Of a stretch of 64,000 bases of DNA, positions 49,356 through 57,899 are shown one piece after another. The translations under genes and the position numbers were made by a program. How positions within the stretch are numbered: position 1 is the stretch's first letter; each line of letters begins with the position of its first letter. The stretch is from DATBDE01 sp045805605 (GTDB lineage: Bacteria > Actinomycetota > Thermoleophilia > Solirubrobacterales > Solirubrobacteraceae). The stretch spans positions 1 through 64,000 of the forward strand of contig JBJMKX010000059.1 of the NCBI GenBank assembly GCA_045805605.1, written 5' to 3'. A model generated the notes under the pieces. That model did no database searches. It had not been told where the DNA came from and saw only the letters and a list, made by a program, of their open reading frames with translations.

Positions 49356-51944
49356 TTACCCGTGGGAGGGCAATCGAAGCGTCACGATCTGGCCTGGCGC
49401 GATCGCTGCCGGCACTGGCCCAAGCGGCGTCTCGTCGAGGCGGCAGCGCTTGAACGCACCGGGCACGCGGAGCGCCACGGCCTCGTCTCCGGGGTTGAAG
49501 GCGCGCAGCACCAGGCCGTCGCCGTCCTCGGCTCGCTTCAGCGCGGCGACGACGACGTCCCCATCGACCTCGATCGGCGCCTTGAAGTTGGCGCCCGGGC
49601 CGCTCTGCACGAAGTCGAAGCGCTGGTCCTGCGAGCAGCGCAGCAGCTCCGCGTCCGGCGGCTCGCCGGCCTCGAGCGCGTACTCGAAGCGGTGCAGGCC
49701 TTCGCACTGCGCCCCGGGAACGGGCAGCTCCGGCCCGGCGTGGCCGCCTCGCGTGTTGAGGTCGCCGCGCGACAGCCAGCCGACGCAGCGCAGGAGGGTG
49801 AGCGCGAGCGCGCCGTCCTCGGTGACCTCGTACTCCGGGAGCCCGGTCGCATACAGCGCCACGCCGCCGGCCGCCACGGCGCCGAGGGTGTGGTTGGTGT
49901 CGTGCGGCGGCTCGACCCAGGCGCCGTTCCAGACCGGGCGCGGGGTCCGGTGGACGACGGCGAAGTGGCCTTCGGCGCGAACGGTCATGGGCGCCTGCGG
50001 CGTGGGGAAGTGGACGCGCAGGCGATGGTCGCGGACGCGGTTGTCGACGGTCGTCTCAAACTCGAGACGCTCGCTCGAAGCGGCGAGGCGCACGCGGGTA
50101 TGCACCGGGCAGGCGATCGTCTCCGCCGAGCGCTTCTTGCGGTCGTCTTCGAGCGCGATGGGCAGGCGCAGCTCGGTGGTGATCTCGAGCTCGGCGAAGA
50201 CCGGGCCGGGGGCCGACACTCGCACCCGCGCCCTCTCCGGGCTCCGCGGCGGCTCGCCCTCGAGCGGGCAGAACGTGTAGCTGTCCCCGCGGTCGGCGAC
50301 GTCCTCGAGGCGGTGCATGCCGGCGAGCGTCGCGCCGCTGCGCCGGTCCTCCACGGTGAGCGTCCCAGCGTCGCCGGCCGTGACGCGGTAGCGCGCGTTC
50401 TCGATCGTGCGCTCGTCGACCGCCCGCGCCGTTCCGCCCGAACCAGGGCCGGGCTCGAGCTTTACGGTCTCGGCCGAGAAGCCGGGCAGCTCGAGCTCGA
50501 ACCAGGCCTGGCCCGCCTGCACCTGCACGGGCCGGGCGCCTGCGCGCAGCGACTCCATCCCGGCGAGCTCCGCCGGGATGTCGAGCGCGACGAGCCTCCG
50601 CCGGGCGAACGGCAGCACGTTGGCGAACGAGCCCGCTCCCCTGACCCCGTCCACCCGGATCGCCCCGCCCGGAAGCGGCCGGTAGCCCCAGCGGTAGCGC
50701 CCGACCGTGCCGTAGGGCTCGAACTCGTTGTCGCCGGCGCCGCCACCCGCGCCCAGTGCGTGCAGCGCGCGATCGGACACGCGCAGGGCGATTTGGAGCG
50801 CCGCCCGAAACCGCGGGGCCATGTCGTCGTGGGCCTCGTCGACCGAGCAGCCGCAGATCGAATCGTGCGGGTGGTTGCGGAGCAGCTCGCGCCAGGCGTG
50901 GCGGAGCTCGCCCTGCGGGTAGTGGAAATCCGAGCTCAGCGTCGCGAGCGAGCACAGCGTCTCGGCCGCCTGGAGCGCGCGCTCGCAGCGCTCGTTGGCC
51001 TGCTTGAGCGGCATCCGGGACGAGTTGACGCCGCGCAGGACGTTCGCGCGCGCGCCGCCGGCGAGCTCGCGCTCGAGCACCGGCAGGTCGCCGGGCTCCC
51101 GCTTGATGGCGTCGGCGTAGTCGGAGAGACGGGCGATGCGCACCTCGACGTGCGGCTTGAGCGCGCGCAGATCGGCGAGCACCTCCGGCAGGTCGTCCTG
51201 CAGCCGCGCGTGGTCGTAGCCGTTGCCCAGGAAGAGGTCGCGGAAGCCCGGGTCGGCGAGCATGTGCCGCTCGGCGCGCAGGATGTGCTCGACGCGGTCG
51301 GCGGCGTTGGCACCCCGGTCTTCCTGCGTCGAGCGCACCGAGTGGCCGATCGCGGCGGCCGCCGCATAGTCGACCGGCTGCGGCAGCGCCAGCACCTCCG
51401 AGCCGTCCGGCGCCTTCCAGCGGAAGCGGCCGCCAACCCGCTCGCGGTCGTCACCCAGACCGCGGGAGAAGACGAAGGTGTCGAGCCCGAACCCGAGAAG
51501 GATCTGCGGAAGCTGCGCGGGGTGGCCGAAGCTGTCGGGTAGGTAGCCGACCGGCGCGGGAGGGGCGCCATGGCGTTCGCACACCACGCGTCCGTGCAGC
51601 AGGTTGCGCACGAGCGACTCCGCGCCGACCAGGAACTCGTCGGGAAGCACGTAGCTCGGACCCGTCTCGAGTCGCCCCTCGGCGAGCAGGGCGCGGAGTC
51701 GCCCCGCCATCTCCGGCCGGATCTCCAGGTAGTCCTCGAGCAACACCGTCTGGCCGTCGAGCGTGAAGCGGTACTCGGGCCGAGCTTCGAGCGTCGCGAT
51801 CGCCTCGTCGACAACCTCGGCGAGGCGGATCCGGAAGTCCTCGAACGGCAGATACCACTCGCGGTCCCAATGCGTATGGGGGACGACCCAGAGGCGCCAC
51901 GGGCGCGAGTCGAGGAGCGGCGTCTCGAGCGCGGTGGCGGTCAT
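49356..51944 (-). CDS. GH38 alpha-mannosidase
   Basis: An 862-residue retaining alpha-mannosidase. The zinc-site motif HTHWDREW is at residues 23-30 and the nucleophile Asp137 is in GYLPDSFGHPAQ; a further zinc Asp/His pair is in LRNHPHDSICGCS. The C-terminal beta domains run to the end. No signal peptide, so it acts on imported mannosides. It is paired with the GH31 enzyme, suggesting a mixed mannose/glucose (or xylose) oligosaccharide as target. No transporter gene is in this pair; a sugar porter gene is 1.1 kb away on the other strand. Confidence 0.94.
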   Translation of the reverse strand: MTATALETPLLDSRPWRLWVVPHTHWDREWYLPFEDFRIRLAEVVDEAIATLEARPEYRFTLDGQTVLLEDYLEIRPEMAGRLRALLAEGRLETGPSYVLPDEFLVGAESLVRNLLHGRVVCERHGAPPAPVGYLPDSFGHPAQLPQILLGFGLDTFVFSRGLGDDRERVGGRFRWKAPDGSEVLALPQPVDYAAAAAIGHSVRSTQEDRGANAADRVEHILRAERHMLADPGFRDLFLGNGYDHARLQDDLPEVLADLRALKPHVEVRIARLSDYADAIKREPGDLPVLERELAGGARANVLRGVNSSRMPLKQANERCERALQAAETLCSLATLSSDFHYPQGELRHAWRELLRNHPHDSICGCSVDEAHDDMAPRFRAALQIALRVSDRALHALGAGGGAGDNEFEPYGTVGRYRWGYRPLPGGAIRVDGVRGAGSFANVLPFARRRLVALDIPAELAGMESLRAGARPVQVQAGQAWFELELPGFSAETVKLEPGPGSGGTARAVDERTIENARYRVTAGDAGTLTVEDRRSGATLAGMHRLEDVADRGDSYTFCPLEGEPPRSPERARVRVSAPGPVFAELEITTELRLPIALEDDRKKRSAETIACPVHTRVRLAASSERLEFETTVDNRVRDHRLRVHFPTPQAPMTVRAEGHFAVVHRTPRPVWNGAWVEPPHDTNHTLGAVAAGGVALYATGLPEYEVTEDGALALTLLRCVGWLSRGDLNTRGGHAGPELPVPGAQCEGLHRFEYALEAGEPPDAELLRCSQDQRFDFVQSGPGANFKAPIEVDGDVVVAALKRAEDGDGLVLRAFNPGDEAVALRVPGAFKRCRLDETPLGPVPAAIAPGQIVTLRLPSHG

Positions 51945-51982
51945 CGAGACGCCAGCGTAGGACGTGCTACGGATTGCCGTCC

Positions 51983-52570
51983 GTGCGCCTGCTCGCCTTC
52001 AGCGACGTCCACCGCGACCTGCGCCAGGCCGGCCGCCTGGCGGATCGGGCCGGCGAGGTCGACGTGGTCGTCGCGGCGGGCGACTTCGCCTCCGTCCACC
52101 GCGGGCTGGAAGAGCTGATCGACATGCTCGCGGTGATCGAGACGCCGACCGTGCTCGTCCCCGGCAACAACGAGACCGACGAGGCGCTCCGATCGGCGTG
52201 CGAAGGCTGGCGGGCGGCGTTTGTCCTCCATGGCGAGGGCACGGAGATCGACGGCGTGTCGTTCTTCGGTCTCGGGGGCGGCGTGCCGGTCACTCCGTGG
52301 GACTGGAGCTTCGATTTGACCGAGGAAGAGGCGGCCGACCGGCTCGCGGCATGCCAGCCCGGCGGTGTGCTCGTCGTTCACTCGCCCCCGAAGGGCTACG
52401 TCGACGGGCCACGCCGACTCGGCAGCGAGGCGATCCTTGCCGCCATCGAGGACAAGCAGCCGCGTCTGGTGTTGTGCGGGCACGTCCACGAGGCCGCTGG
52501 CGAGGAGGCGACCGTGGGCGCGAGCCGGGTGGTCAACGTCGGGCCGGCGGGGGTCGTCCTCGAGGTCTGA
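51983..52570 (+). CDS. Metallophosphoesterase (YfcE/MJ0936 type)
   Basis: A 195-residue calcineurin-like phosphoesterase. Metal motifs: SDVHRD at residue 7, AAGDFAS, PGNNE (the GNHE equivalent), VVHSPPKG and CGHVHEA. All are intact. It cleaves phosphodiesters or monoesters; natural substrate unknown. The GTG before RLLAFSDVH is chosen; a TTG three codons earlier is possible. It is divergent from the mannosidase gene; the gap has small arms CGTAG/CTACG (51953-51968). Confidence 0.88.
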   Translation: MRLLAFSDVHRDLRQAGRLADRAGEVDVVVAAGDFASVHRGLEELIDMLAVIETPTVLVPGNNETDEALRSACEGWRAAFVLHGEGTEIDGVSFFGLGGGVPVTPWDWSFDLTEEEAADRLAACQPGGVLVVHSPPKGYVDGPRRLGSEAILAAIEDKQPRLVLCGHVHEAAGEEATVGASRVVNVGPAGVVLEV

Positions 52571-52597
52571 GAGCCATCTCGACGCGCGTGGCCGGCG

Positions 52598-52852
52598 TCA
52601 GTCGGCGGGCGCGTTGGCGCAGTGCTCGCCGCCCTGGCCCTGGCCCTCGCCCGGAGTGCCGACCGGCGGCAGCGGAAGCGTCAGCGGGCTGTGAGCCAGC
52701 AGCGCCTCCTTCGCCATGCCGTTGTCGTTGGACGGGCTGCCGGCCGCCGCGGCATGGCAGGCGGTCGCGGGCAGGTCGGTGTGGTGGAACGCCGCGGCCG
52801 GCGACGCAGCGAGGGCCGCAATCACCAGGCTCGCCAGACAAATGCGCTTCAC
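52598..52852 (-). CDS. Small secreted protein of unknown function
   Basis: An 84-residue protein with a clear signal peptide (KRICLASLVIAALAASPAAAF, in two halves KRICLASLVIAAL and AASPAAA). The mature part is short, with His near the start, two Cys (ACHAAAA and EHCANAP) and a Pro/Gly-rich stretch PPVGTPGEGQGQGG. The GTG has a perfect GAGGAGG site, which supports it as a real gene. No family recognised. It may be a disulfide-held extracellular peptide. Confidence 0.65.
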   Translation of the reverse strand: MKRICLASLVIAALAASPAAAFHHTDLPATACHAAAAGSPSNDNGMAKEALLAHSPLTLPLPPVGTPGEGQGQGGEHCANAPAD

Positions 52853-53045
52853 GAGGCCTCCTCTTGACGTAGAGCGCGGGTTTCTCGCGGCCATACGCAC
52901 GTGCTACGGCAGCGGTTCGATCCCTCCGCTGACGACCGCGCCAGCGCCTGGCCTGAGCCGCCGCGCAGAAACTCCCCGTTTTCCCCTCTCGGGGTTCGGG
53001 AACTGGTTTTGGGCAGGTAAGCGAGGAGGAGGAGGGACCGAGACC
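52853..53045 (+). other. Divergent intergenic region with small hairpins
   Basis: Space between the small secreted gene and the sugar porter gene. It holds a hairpin CAGCGG/CCGCTG with a 10-nt loop (52910-52931), and alternative pairings around CCCCG, CCCC and CGGGG (52974-52994). No promoter hexamers stand out. The hairpins could form a leader of the porter mRNA, but this is weak. Confidence 0.25.
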
Positions 53046-54476
53046 ATGGAGGCGTTGCAGGTCAACGGCCGGAGGATCTTTTTCTTCGGCGCCCTTGGTG
53101 GACTGCTGTTTGGTTACGACACCGGCGTCATTTCGGGCGCCATTCTGTTCATCAAGGACGACTTCGGTTTGTCACCGTTCATGCAGGGTGCGGTGGTTGC
53201 CGTGCTGCTGCTGGGAGCCATGGTGGGCGCCGTTGTCGCGGGTCCGCTGTCGCATCGGATGGGTCGACGTCGGCTCATCATCATCGCCGCGGTGACGTTC
53301 ACCGTCGGCGCGTTGGTCGCAGCTGCCGCGCCGAGTGCCGGCGTGCTGATCGCCGCGCGCTTCATCCTCGGCCTGGCCGTTGGTTGCGCAGCGCTCGTGG
53401 TACCGGTGTACCTGTCGGAAATCGCGCCGACCGAGATTCGCGGCGCGGTCGCATCGATGAACCAGATGATGATCGTGATCGGCATCCTCGTCGCCTTCAT
53501 CGTCAACGCCATCCTGGCGTCGTCCGGCGACTGGCGGCTGATGCTCGGCCTCGCAGCGGTGCCCTCGCTGGTGCTGCTGCTCGGCATGTTCTTCGTGCCC
53601 GAGACGCCGCGCTACCTCGTCCAACAGGGCGATGAGGCGTCGGCGCGCGAGGTGCTCGAGGAGGTGCAGCCCGACGACGCCCCGCATGCGGAGCAGCCGG
53701 AGCAGAAGATCCGCGAGATCCGCGAGGTCGACGAGAAGGAGCAGGAGGGCGGCTGGGCGATCCTCAAGGCCCGCTGGGTGCGGCCGGCGCTGATCGTCGC
53801 CGTCGGGCTCGCCGTCTTCCAGCAGCTGGTCGGCATCAACACGATCATCTACTACGCCCCGACCACGCTGACCCAGGCGGGGTTCGGCTCCGACGCCGCG
53901 ATCTACGCCAACCTCGTCATCGGCGTGCTCAACGTGGTGGCGACGATCGTCGCGATCCGGATCATCGATCGCGTCGGGCGCAAGCCGATGCTGCTGGGCG
54001 GCGTTATCGGCATGGCCGCCAGCCTCGCGGTCTTGGGCGTGACCTCGGCGGTGCTGTCCGAGCCCAAGTCGACGAGCGACCCCATGGCGTGGATCACCCT
54101 GGCCTGCCTGGCCGCGTTCATCGTGTCCTTCGCCGCGACCTGGGGACCCGTCGTCTGGGTGATGCTGCCCGAGGTCCTGCCGCTCGGCGCACGCGGTGCG
54201 GCGATGGGTGTCGCCGTGTTCGCCAACTGGGCCGCGAACTTCGCCGTGTCGCAGACCTTCCCGGTGATGCTCGATAGCTGGGGGGCCGCACCGGTGTTCC
54301 TCGGCTATGCGGTGATGGGCGTGCTCGCGTTCATCTTCGTCAAGACGCTGGTGCCGGAGACCAAGGGGCGCAGCCTCGAGGAGATCGAGGCGTCGCTGCA
54401 GCGCAAGGCGGGAATCGCCGATCTCGATCGCCAGGAGGAGGCGGCCACGAGGGGCCGCGTTCCCCAGGCCGGCTGA
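53046..54476 (+). CDS. MFS sugar porter (sugar:proton symporter)
   Basis: A 476-residue, 12-span major facilitator of the sugar porter family. It has the motifs GGLLFGYDTGVISGA in span 1, the loop GPLSHRMGRRRLI, PVYLSEIAPTEIRGA, PETPRYL at the central loop, QQLVGINTIIYYAPT in span 7 and PETKGRSLEEIE at the end. These are the family signatures (XylE/GalP/AraE-like). Imports a hexose or pentose with protons. The ATG has a GAGGAGGAGGG site 10 nt upstream. A terminator follows the stop, so it is probably a single-gene unit. Confidence 0.95.
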   Translation: MEALQVNGRRIFFFGALGGLLFGYDTGVISGAILFIKDDFGLSPFMQGAVVAVLLLGAMVGAVVAGPLSHRMGRRRLIIIAAVTFTVGALVAAAAPSAGVLIAARFILGLAVGCAALVVPVYLSEIAPTEIRGAVASMNQMMIVIGILVAFIVNAILASSGDWRLMLGLAAVPSLVLLLGMFFVPETPRYLVQQGDEASAREVLEEVQPDDAPHAEQPEQKIREIREVDEKEQEGGWAILKARWVRPALIVAVGLAVFQQLVGINTIIYYAPTTLTQAGFGSDAAIYANLVIGVLNVVATIVAIRIIDRVGRKPMLLGGVIGMAASLAVLGVTSAVLSEPKSTSDPMAWITLACLAAFIVSFAATWGPVVWVMLPEVLPLGARGAAMGVAVFANWAANFAVSQTFPVMLDSWGAAPVFLGYAVMGVLAFIFVKTLVPETKGRSLEEIEASLQRKAGIADLDRQEEAATRGRVPQAG

Positions 54477-54496
54477 ACCCGAGACCCACTGACAGG

Positions 54497-54528
54497 CGAG
54501 CCGGCGAGGGCCCCTCCTCGCCGGCTCG
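54497..54528 (+). terminator. Hairpin terminator after sugar porter gene
   Basis: Perfect 13-bp arms CGAGCCGGCGAGG and CCTCGCCGGCTCG with a 6-nt loop GCCCCT, beginning 20 bp after the porter stop. TTG follows but no long T-tract. Among the strongest hairpins in the window. Confidence 0.8.
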
Positions 54529-54546
54529 TTGCCGTCCACCCTCACG

Positions 54547-54593
54547 CCGAGTGTCGACTGAGTCAGCCTCAGCCTGACAAATTCGACATTCGG
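54547..54593. repeat. 47-bp structured repeat, copy 2
   Basis: Matches copy 1 (37918-37964) at 42 of 47 positions. Outer arms CCGAGTGTCG and CGACATTCGG keep pairing through one G-U; inner arms GTCAG and CTGAC remain. It lies between the porter terminator and the GH65 gene. In both copies the repeat is between two plus-strand genes. Confidence 0.65.
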
Positions 54594-54682
54594 TGGGGAA
54601 GCGCGTGCCACGGCGCATGAGAAGCGCCCTTTGGGGGTACTTCCCGGCCAGTCTGCTCAAGCCGCTTTGAGGGGGATATGGC

Positions 54683-57394
54683 ATGCAAGGAGGCGCGTGG
54701 TTCAGGCGCTCGGTGTTGAGTTTCGGCATTGGCGTGCTCGGTGTGATGTGGCTTGGGCCGCCGGGCGCGTCCGCCGCCAGTAGCTGCCCGCGCGACGGCG
54801 CGGGGTGGACGCTGTCCACGAACGCGTTCTCCAACGACATCTCCACGCGGCACGGGTACGTCGGCAACGGATACCTCTCGCAGCGGGTGCCGGCCACCGG
54901 CATGGGGTACGTCGCGACGGGCGAGAAGACGGGCTGGCCGCTCTATACCCCGCGCTATGACGGTGCCTTCGTCGCCGGGCTCTACGGAGCCGATCCCGCC
55001 ATCGAGAGCGGTCGGACCATCGACGCCGCGATCCCGACGTGGTCGACGCTTGCGCTGACCGCCGGTTCAGAGACGTATTCGCCGACGACGCCGGCCGGGC
55101 AGGTCTCCAACTACCAGCAGGCGCTCTACCTCGGCTGTGGCCTGCTGCGGACCTCGCTGACATGGACAACGCGCAACGGCCGCTCCACCGACCTCGTCTA
55201 CGAGATCGTCGCCGACCGTGCCAGCCCGCACGTGGGCGCGGTCCACATGACGATGGTGCCGCACTGGAGCGGGCCGGCGACCGTGACGGACGCCATCGAC
55301 GGCGCGGGCGCACGGCGGCTCGTGCAGACGGGTGGTGGTGCGGTGTCGGGGTCACCCGCCTCGATCGACGTCAACTTCACGACCCAAACCCTCGGTACGG
55401 CCGGCACGGTGGCGTCGACGCTCAAGCCGGGTGCTGGCGTCAAGCCGACGAGCACGAGCGCCAGCAACACGGCGAGCAACCTGACGGCGAGCGAGAGCGT
55501 CAAGTTCAACGTGAAGTCGGGCCGGTCGTACGAGCTCACGAAGTTCGTCGGGGTCGACACCGCGCTGACCTCGCCGACGCCGGAGGGGTCCGCGGTCGCC
55601 GCGTCGCGGACCGCCGCGGCGCAGGACTGGAGCGGCCTGTTCGGCGATCACACCGCCGCCTGGGCCGATCTCTGGAAGAGCGACATCACCGTCGGCGGCC
55701 AGCCCGATCTGCAGGATTGGATCCGCTCGAACCTCTACGCGCTGTGGTCGAGCATCCGCAGGGGCGCCGACGACAGCATCTCGCCCGTCGGCCTCAGTAG
55801 CGACAACTACGCCGGGCTGATCTTCTGGGACGCCGAGACCTGGATGTATCCGAGCCTCTTGCTCATGCATCCCGACCTCGCCGAGTCCGTGGTCGAATAC
55901 CGGCGCAAGACGCTGCCGGGAGCGTTGAGCAACGCGGCGCAGTACAAATACCAGGGCACGCTGTATGCGTGGAACGGCGCCGGCACGGGTGACCTGGACC
56001 AGGAGTGCCACAGCTGGGACCCGCCGCACTGCCTCACGCAGATCCACCTGCAGGGCGACATCGCCCTGTCCGTCTGGCAGTACTACCTCGCGTCGGGCGA
56101 CACCGCGTGGCTGCGCAGCCACTGGTCGATCCTGAAGTACATCGCCGAGTTCTGGGCGGGGAGGGTGACCCCCAACAGCGACGGCAGCTACTCGATCAAG
56201 ACCGTGGCCGGGCCGGACGAGTACTCCAACGGCGTCGACGACGGGGTCTTCACGAATGCCGGAGCGGCCACCGCGCTGCGCAACGCGACGAAGGCCGCGC
56301 AGGTGCTGGGCGAGAGCGTCCCGTCGTCATGGACGACGATCGCCGACCACCTGCGGATGCCGTTCGACGCGACCAACGACGTCTTCCAGCAATACGACGG
56401 CTACGCCGGGAGCGTGATCAAGCAGGCCGACACCGTGCTGCTGATCTATCCGATGGAATGGCCGATGTCTCAGACGGTGGCCGCCCATACGCTCGACTAC
56501 TACGCCGAGCGCACCGATCCCGACGGGCCCGCGATGACCGACGCGATCCACGCAGTCGACTCCGCGCAGATCGGCGAGCCGGGCTGCGCCACCAACACCT
56601 ACCTCGATCGCTCGATCAAGCCGTTCGTGCGCGACCCCTTCGCTCAGTTCGCCGAAGCCCGAGGCGACAAGGCCGGATCGCAGGATCCGCTCGCGGGGGC
56701 GCCGGCCTACGACTTCACCACCGGTTCGGGCGGCTTCGCCCAGGTCTTCACGTACGGCTTGACCGGGTTCCGGTGGCGGAGCGATCGCGTGCATCTGGAC
56801 CCGATGCTGCCGCCGCAGCTCTCGGGTGGCGTCACCCTCTCGGGCCTGCACTGGCAGGGCCGGACGTTCGACGTCGACATCGGCCCGAGCACCACCCGGG
56901 TGACGTCGCGCGGCGGTGGTTCGTTGCCCGTCGAGGCGCCAGCGCTCGGCGACGGCATGCACGACGTCGGCTCGGGGTCGTCGCTGTCGATCCCCACCCG
57001 CCGGCCCGATCTCGCGCCGACGACCAACGTCGCGCGGTGTCGGCCGGCCACGGCGAGCTCGGAGGAGGCCGGCATGTACGCCGAGGCCGCCGTCGATGGC
57101 AGCGGGGCGACGATCTGGGCCCCCGACCCGAGCGCCGGCGGAGGCAACGTGACGGTCGATATGGGCTCGCGGACGAAGATCTCGGGCATCGCCGTCGACT
57201 GGACCGACGCGCGCCCGGCGTCGTCGACCATCCAGGTCTCGTTGGACGGCAACAAGTGGACGACCGCGCCGCCGGCCGATGCGACGGGGCAATTGCGCAA
57301 TCCGGTCGAGGCGCGTTACGTGCGGGTCAACATGACCGTCGCATCGGGGGCGCCTCGCACCGGCATCCGGGAGGTTTCGGTAACCAAGGCGTGA
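54683..57394 (+). CDS. Secreted GH65 glycosidase (acid trehalase-like) with C-terminal discoidin-like domain
   Basis: A 903-residue exported enzyme. Signal peptide about 1-31 ending GASAA. GH65 N-domain from about 40 (STRHGYVGNGYLSQR), catalytic (alpha/alpha)6 barrel with LIFWDAETWMYPSLL and the general-acid Glu about 513 in GPDEYSNGVDDGVFTN, then KQADTVLL. The C-end (about 775-900, NVARCRPATASSEE to RYVRVNMTVAS) is an F5/8-type carbohydrate-binding domain. A phosphorylase would be cytosolic, so hydrolysis of trehalose or a similar alpha-glucoside outside the cell is likely. The glucose could enter by the sugar porter just upstream. Confidence 0.9.
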   Translation: MQGGAWFRRSVLSFGIGVLGVMWLGPPGASAASSCPRDGAGWTLSTNAFSNDISTRHGYVGNGYLSQRVPATGMGYVATGEKTGWPLYTPRYDGAFVAGLYGADPAIESGRTIDAAIPTWSTLALTAGSETYSPTTPAGQVSNYQQALYLGCGLLRTSLTWTTRNGRSTDLVYEIVADRASPHVGAVHMTMVPHWSGPATVTDAIDGAGARRLVQTGGGAVSGSPASIDVNFTTQTLGTAGTVASTLKPGAGVKPTSTSASNTASNLTASESVKFNVKSGRSYELTKFVGVDTALTSPTPEGSAVAASRTAAAQDWSGLFGDHTAAWADLWKSDITVGGQPDLQDWIRSNLYALWSSIRRGADDSISPVGLSSDNYAGLIFWDAETWMYPSLLLMHPDLAESVVEYRRKTLPGALSNAAQYKYQGTLYAWNGAGTGDLDQECHSWDPPHCLTQIHLQGDIALSVWQYYLASGDTAWLRSHWSILKYIAEFWAGRVTPNSDGSYSIKTVAGPDEYSNGVDDGVFTNAGAATALRNATKAAQVLGESVPSSWTTIADHLRMPFDATNDVFQQYDGYAGSVIKQADTVLLIYPMEWPMSQTVAAHTLDYYAERTDPDGPAMTDAIHAVDSAQIGEPGCATNTYLDRSIKPFVRDPFAQFAEARGDKAGSQDPLAGAPAYDFTTGSGGFAQVFTYGLTGFRWRSDRVHLDPMLPPQLSGGVTLSGLHWQGRTFDVDIGPSTTRVTSRGGGSLPVEAPALGDGMHDVGSGSSLSIPTRRPDLAPTTNVARCRPATASSEEAGMYAEAAVDGSGATIWAPDPSAGGGNVTVDMGSRTKISGIAVDWTDARPASSTIQVSLDGNKWTTAPPADATGQLRNPVEARYVRVNMTVASGAPRTGIREVSVTKA

Positions 57395-57417
57395 TGGTCC
57401 CGAAGCGGTAGACCGGG

Positions 57418-57879
57418 ATGTCCGAGAGCCGTCCCCCCTTCCCACCGTTCTCCGCCGACACCGCCGCCGAGAAGGTCCAGGCGGCCGAGGACGCCTGGAA
57501 CACGACCGATCCCGAGCGCGTCGCGCTGGCCTACAGCGAGGATTCCGTCTGGCGAAATCGCGACGAGTTCTTTGCCGGGCGGCCTGAGATCGTGGCCTTC
57601 CTGACCCGCAAGTGGGAGCGCGAATTGGACTACGCCCTGCGCAAGAACCTCTGGTCCTTTGAGGGCAACCGCATAGCGGTGCGCTTCCAGTACGAGTGTC
57701 GCGACGCCGCCGGCGACTGGTGGCGCTCCTACGGCAACGAGCTGTGGCAGTTCAATGACGCCGGCCTCATGGTCCGCCGTGAGGCCTCGATCAACGACGT
57801 CCGTATCGAGGAGAACGAGCGGCGCATCTTCGGGCCGCGCGGCGACGACGAACGCGGGGCCGACTTCCCGTTGCGCTGA
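57418..57879 (+). CDS. DUF1348 (NTF2-like) protein
   Basis: A 153-residue SnoaL/NTF2-fold protein of the DUF1348 group. Signature parts: AAEDAWNTTDPERVALAYSEDSVWRNRDEFF, FLTRKWERELDY, AVRFQYECRDAAGDWWRSYGNELWQF and RIFGPRGDDER. Family function is unknown; a small-molecule isomerase or hydrolase is possible. It lies 23 bp after the GH65 gene but is not obviously related to it. It converges on the patatin gene with a 20-bp gap. Confidence 0.88.
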   Translation: MSESRPPFPPFSADTAAEKVQAAEDAWNTTDPERVALAYSEDSVWRNRDEFFAGRPEIVAFLTRKWERELDYALRKNLWSFEGNRIAVRFQYECRDAAGDWWRSYGNELWQFNDAGLMVRREASINDVRIEENERRIFGPRGDDERGADFPLR

Positions 57880-57899
57880 CCGTCATCGACCGGAAGGCC

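Noticed and set aside
47499..51542. A 4-kb open frame on the plus strand over GH31 and GH38
   Set aside because: Opposite-strand shadow in high-GC DNA; both glycosidases on the minus strand have full catalytic motifs.
51953..51968. Arms CGTAG/CTACG between mannosidase and phosphoesterase genes
   Set aside because: Only 5 bp with 6-bp spacer; too short to claim as an operator without conservation data.
52905..52935. GGTTCGATCCC, resembling a tRNA T arm
   Set aside because: The flanks do not form a T stem of tRNA type and no D or anticodon arm is found; the local hairpin CAGCGG/CCGCTG explains it.
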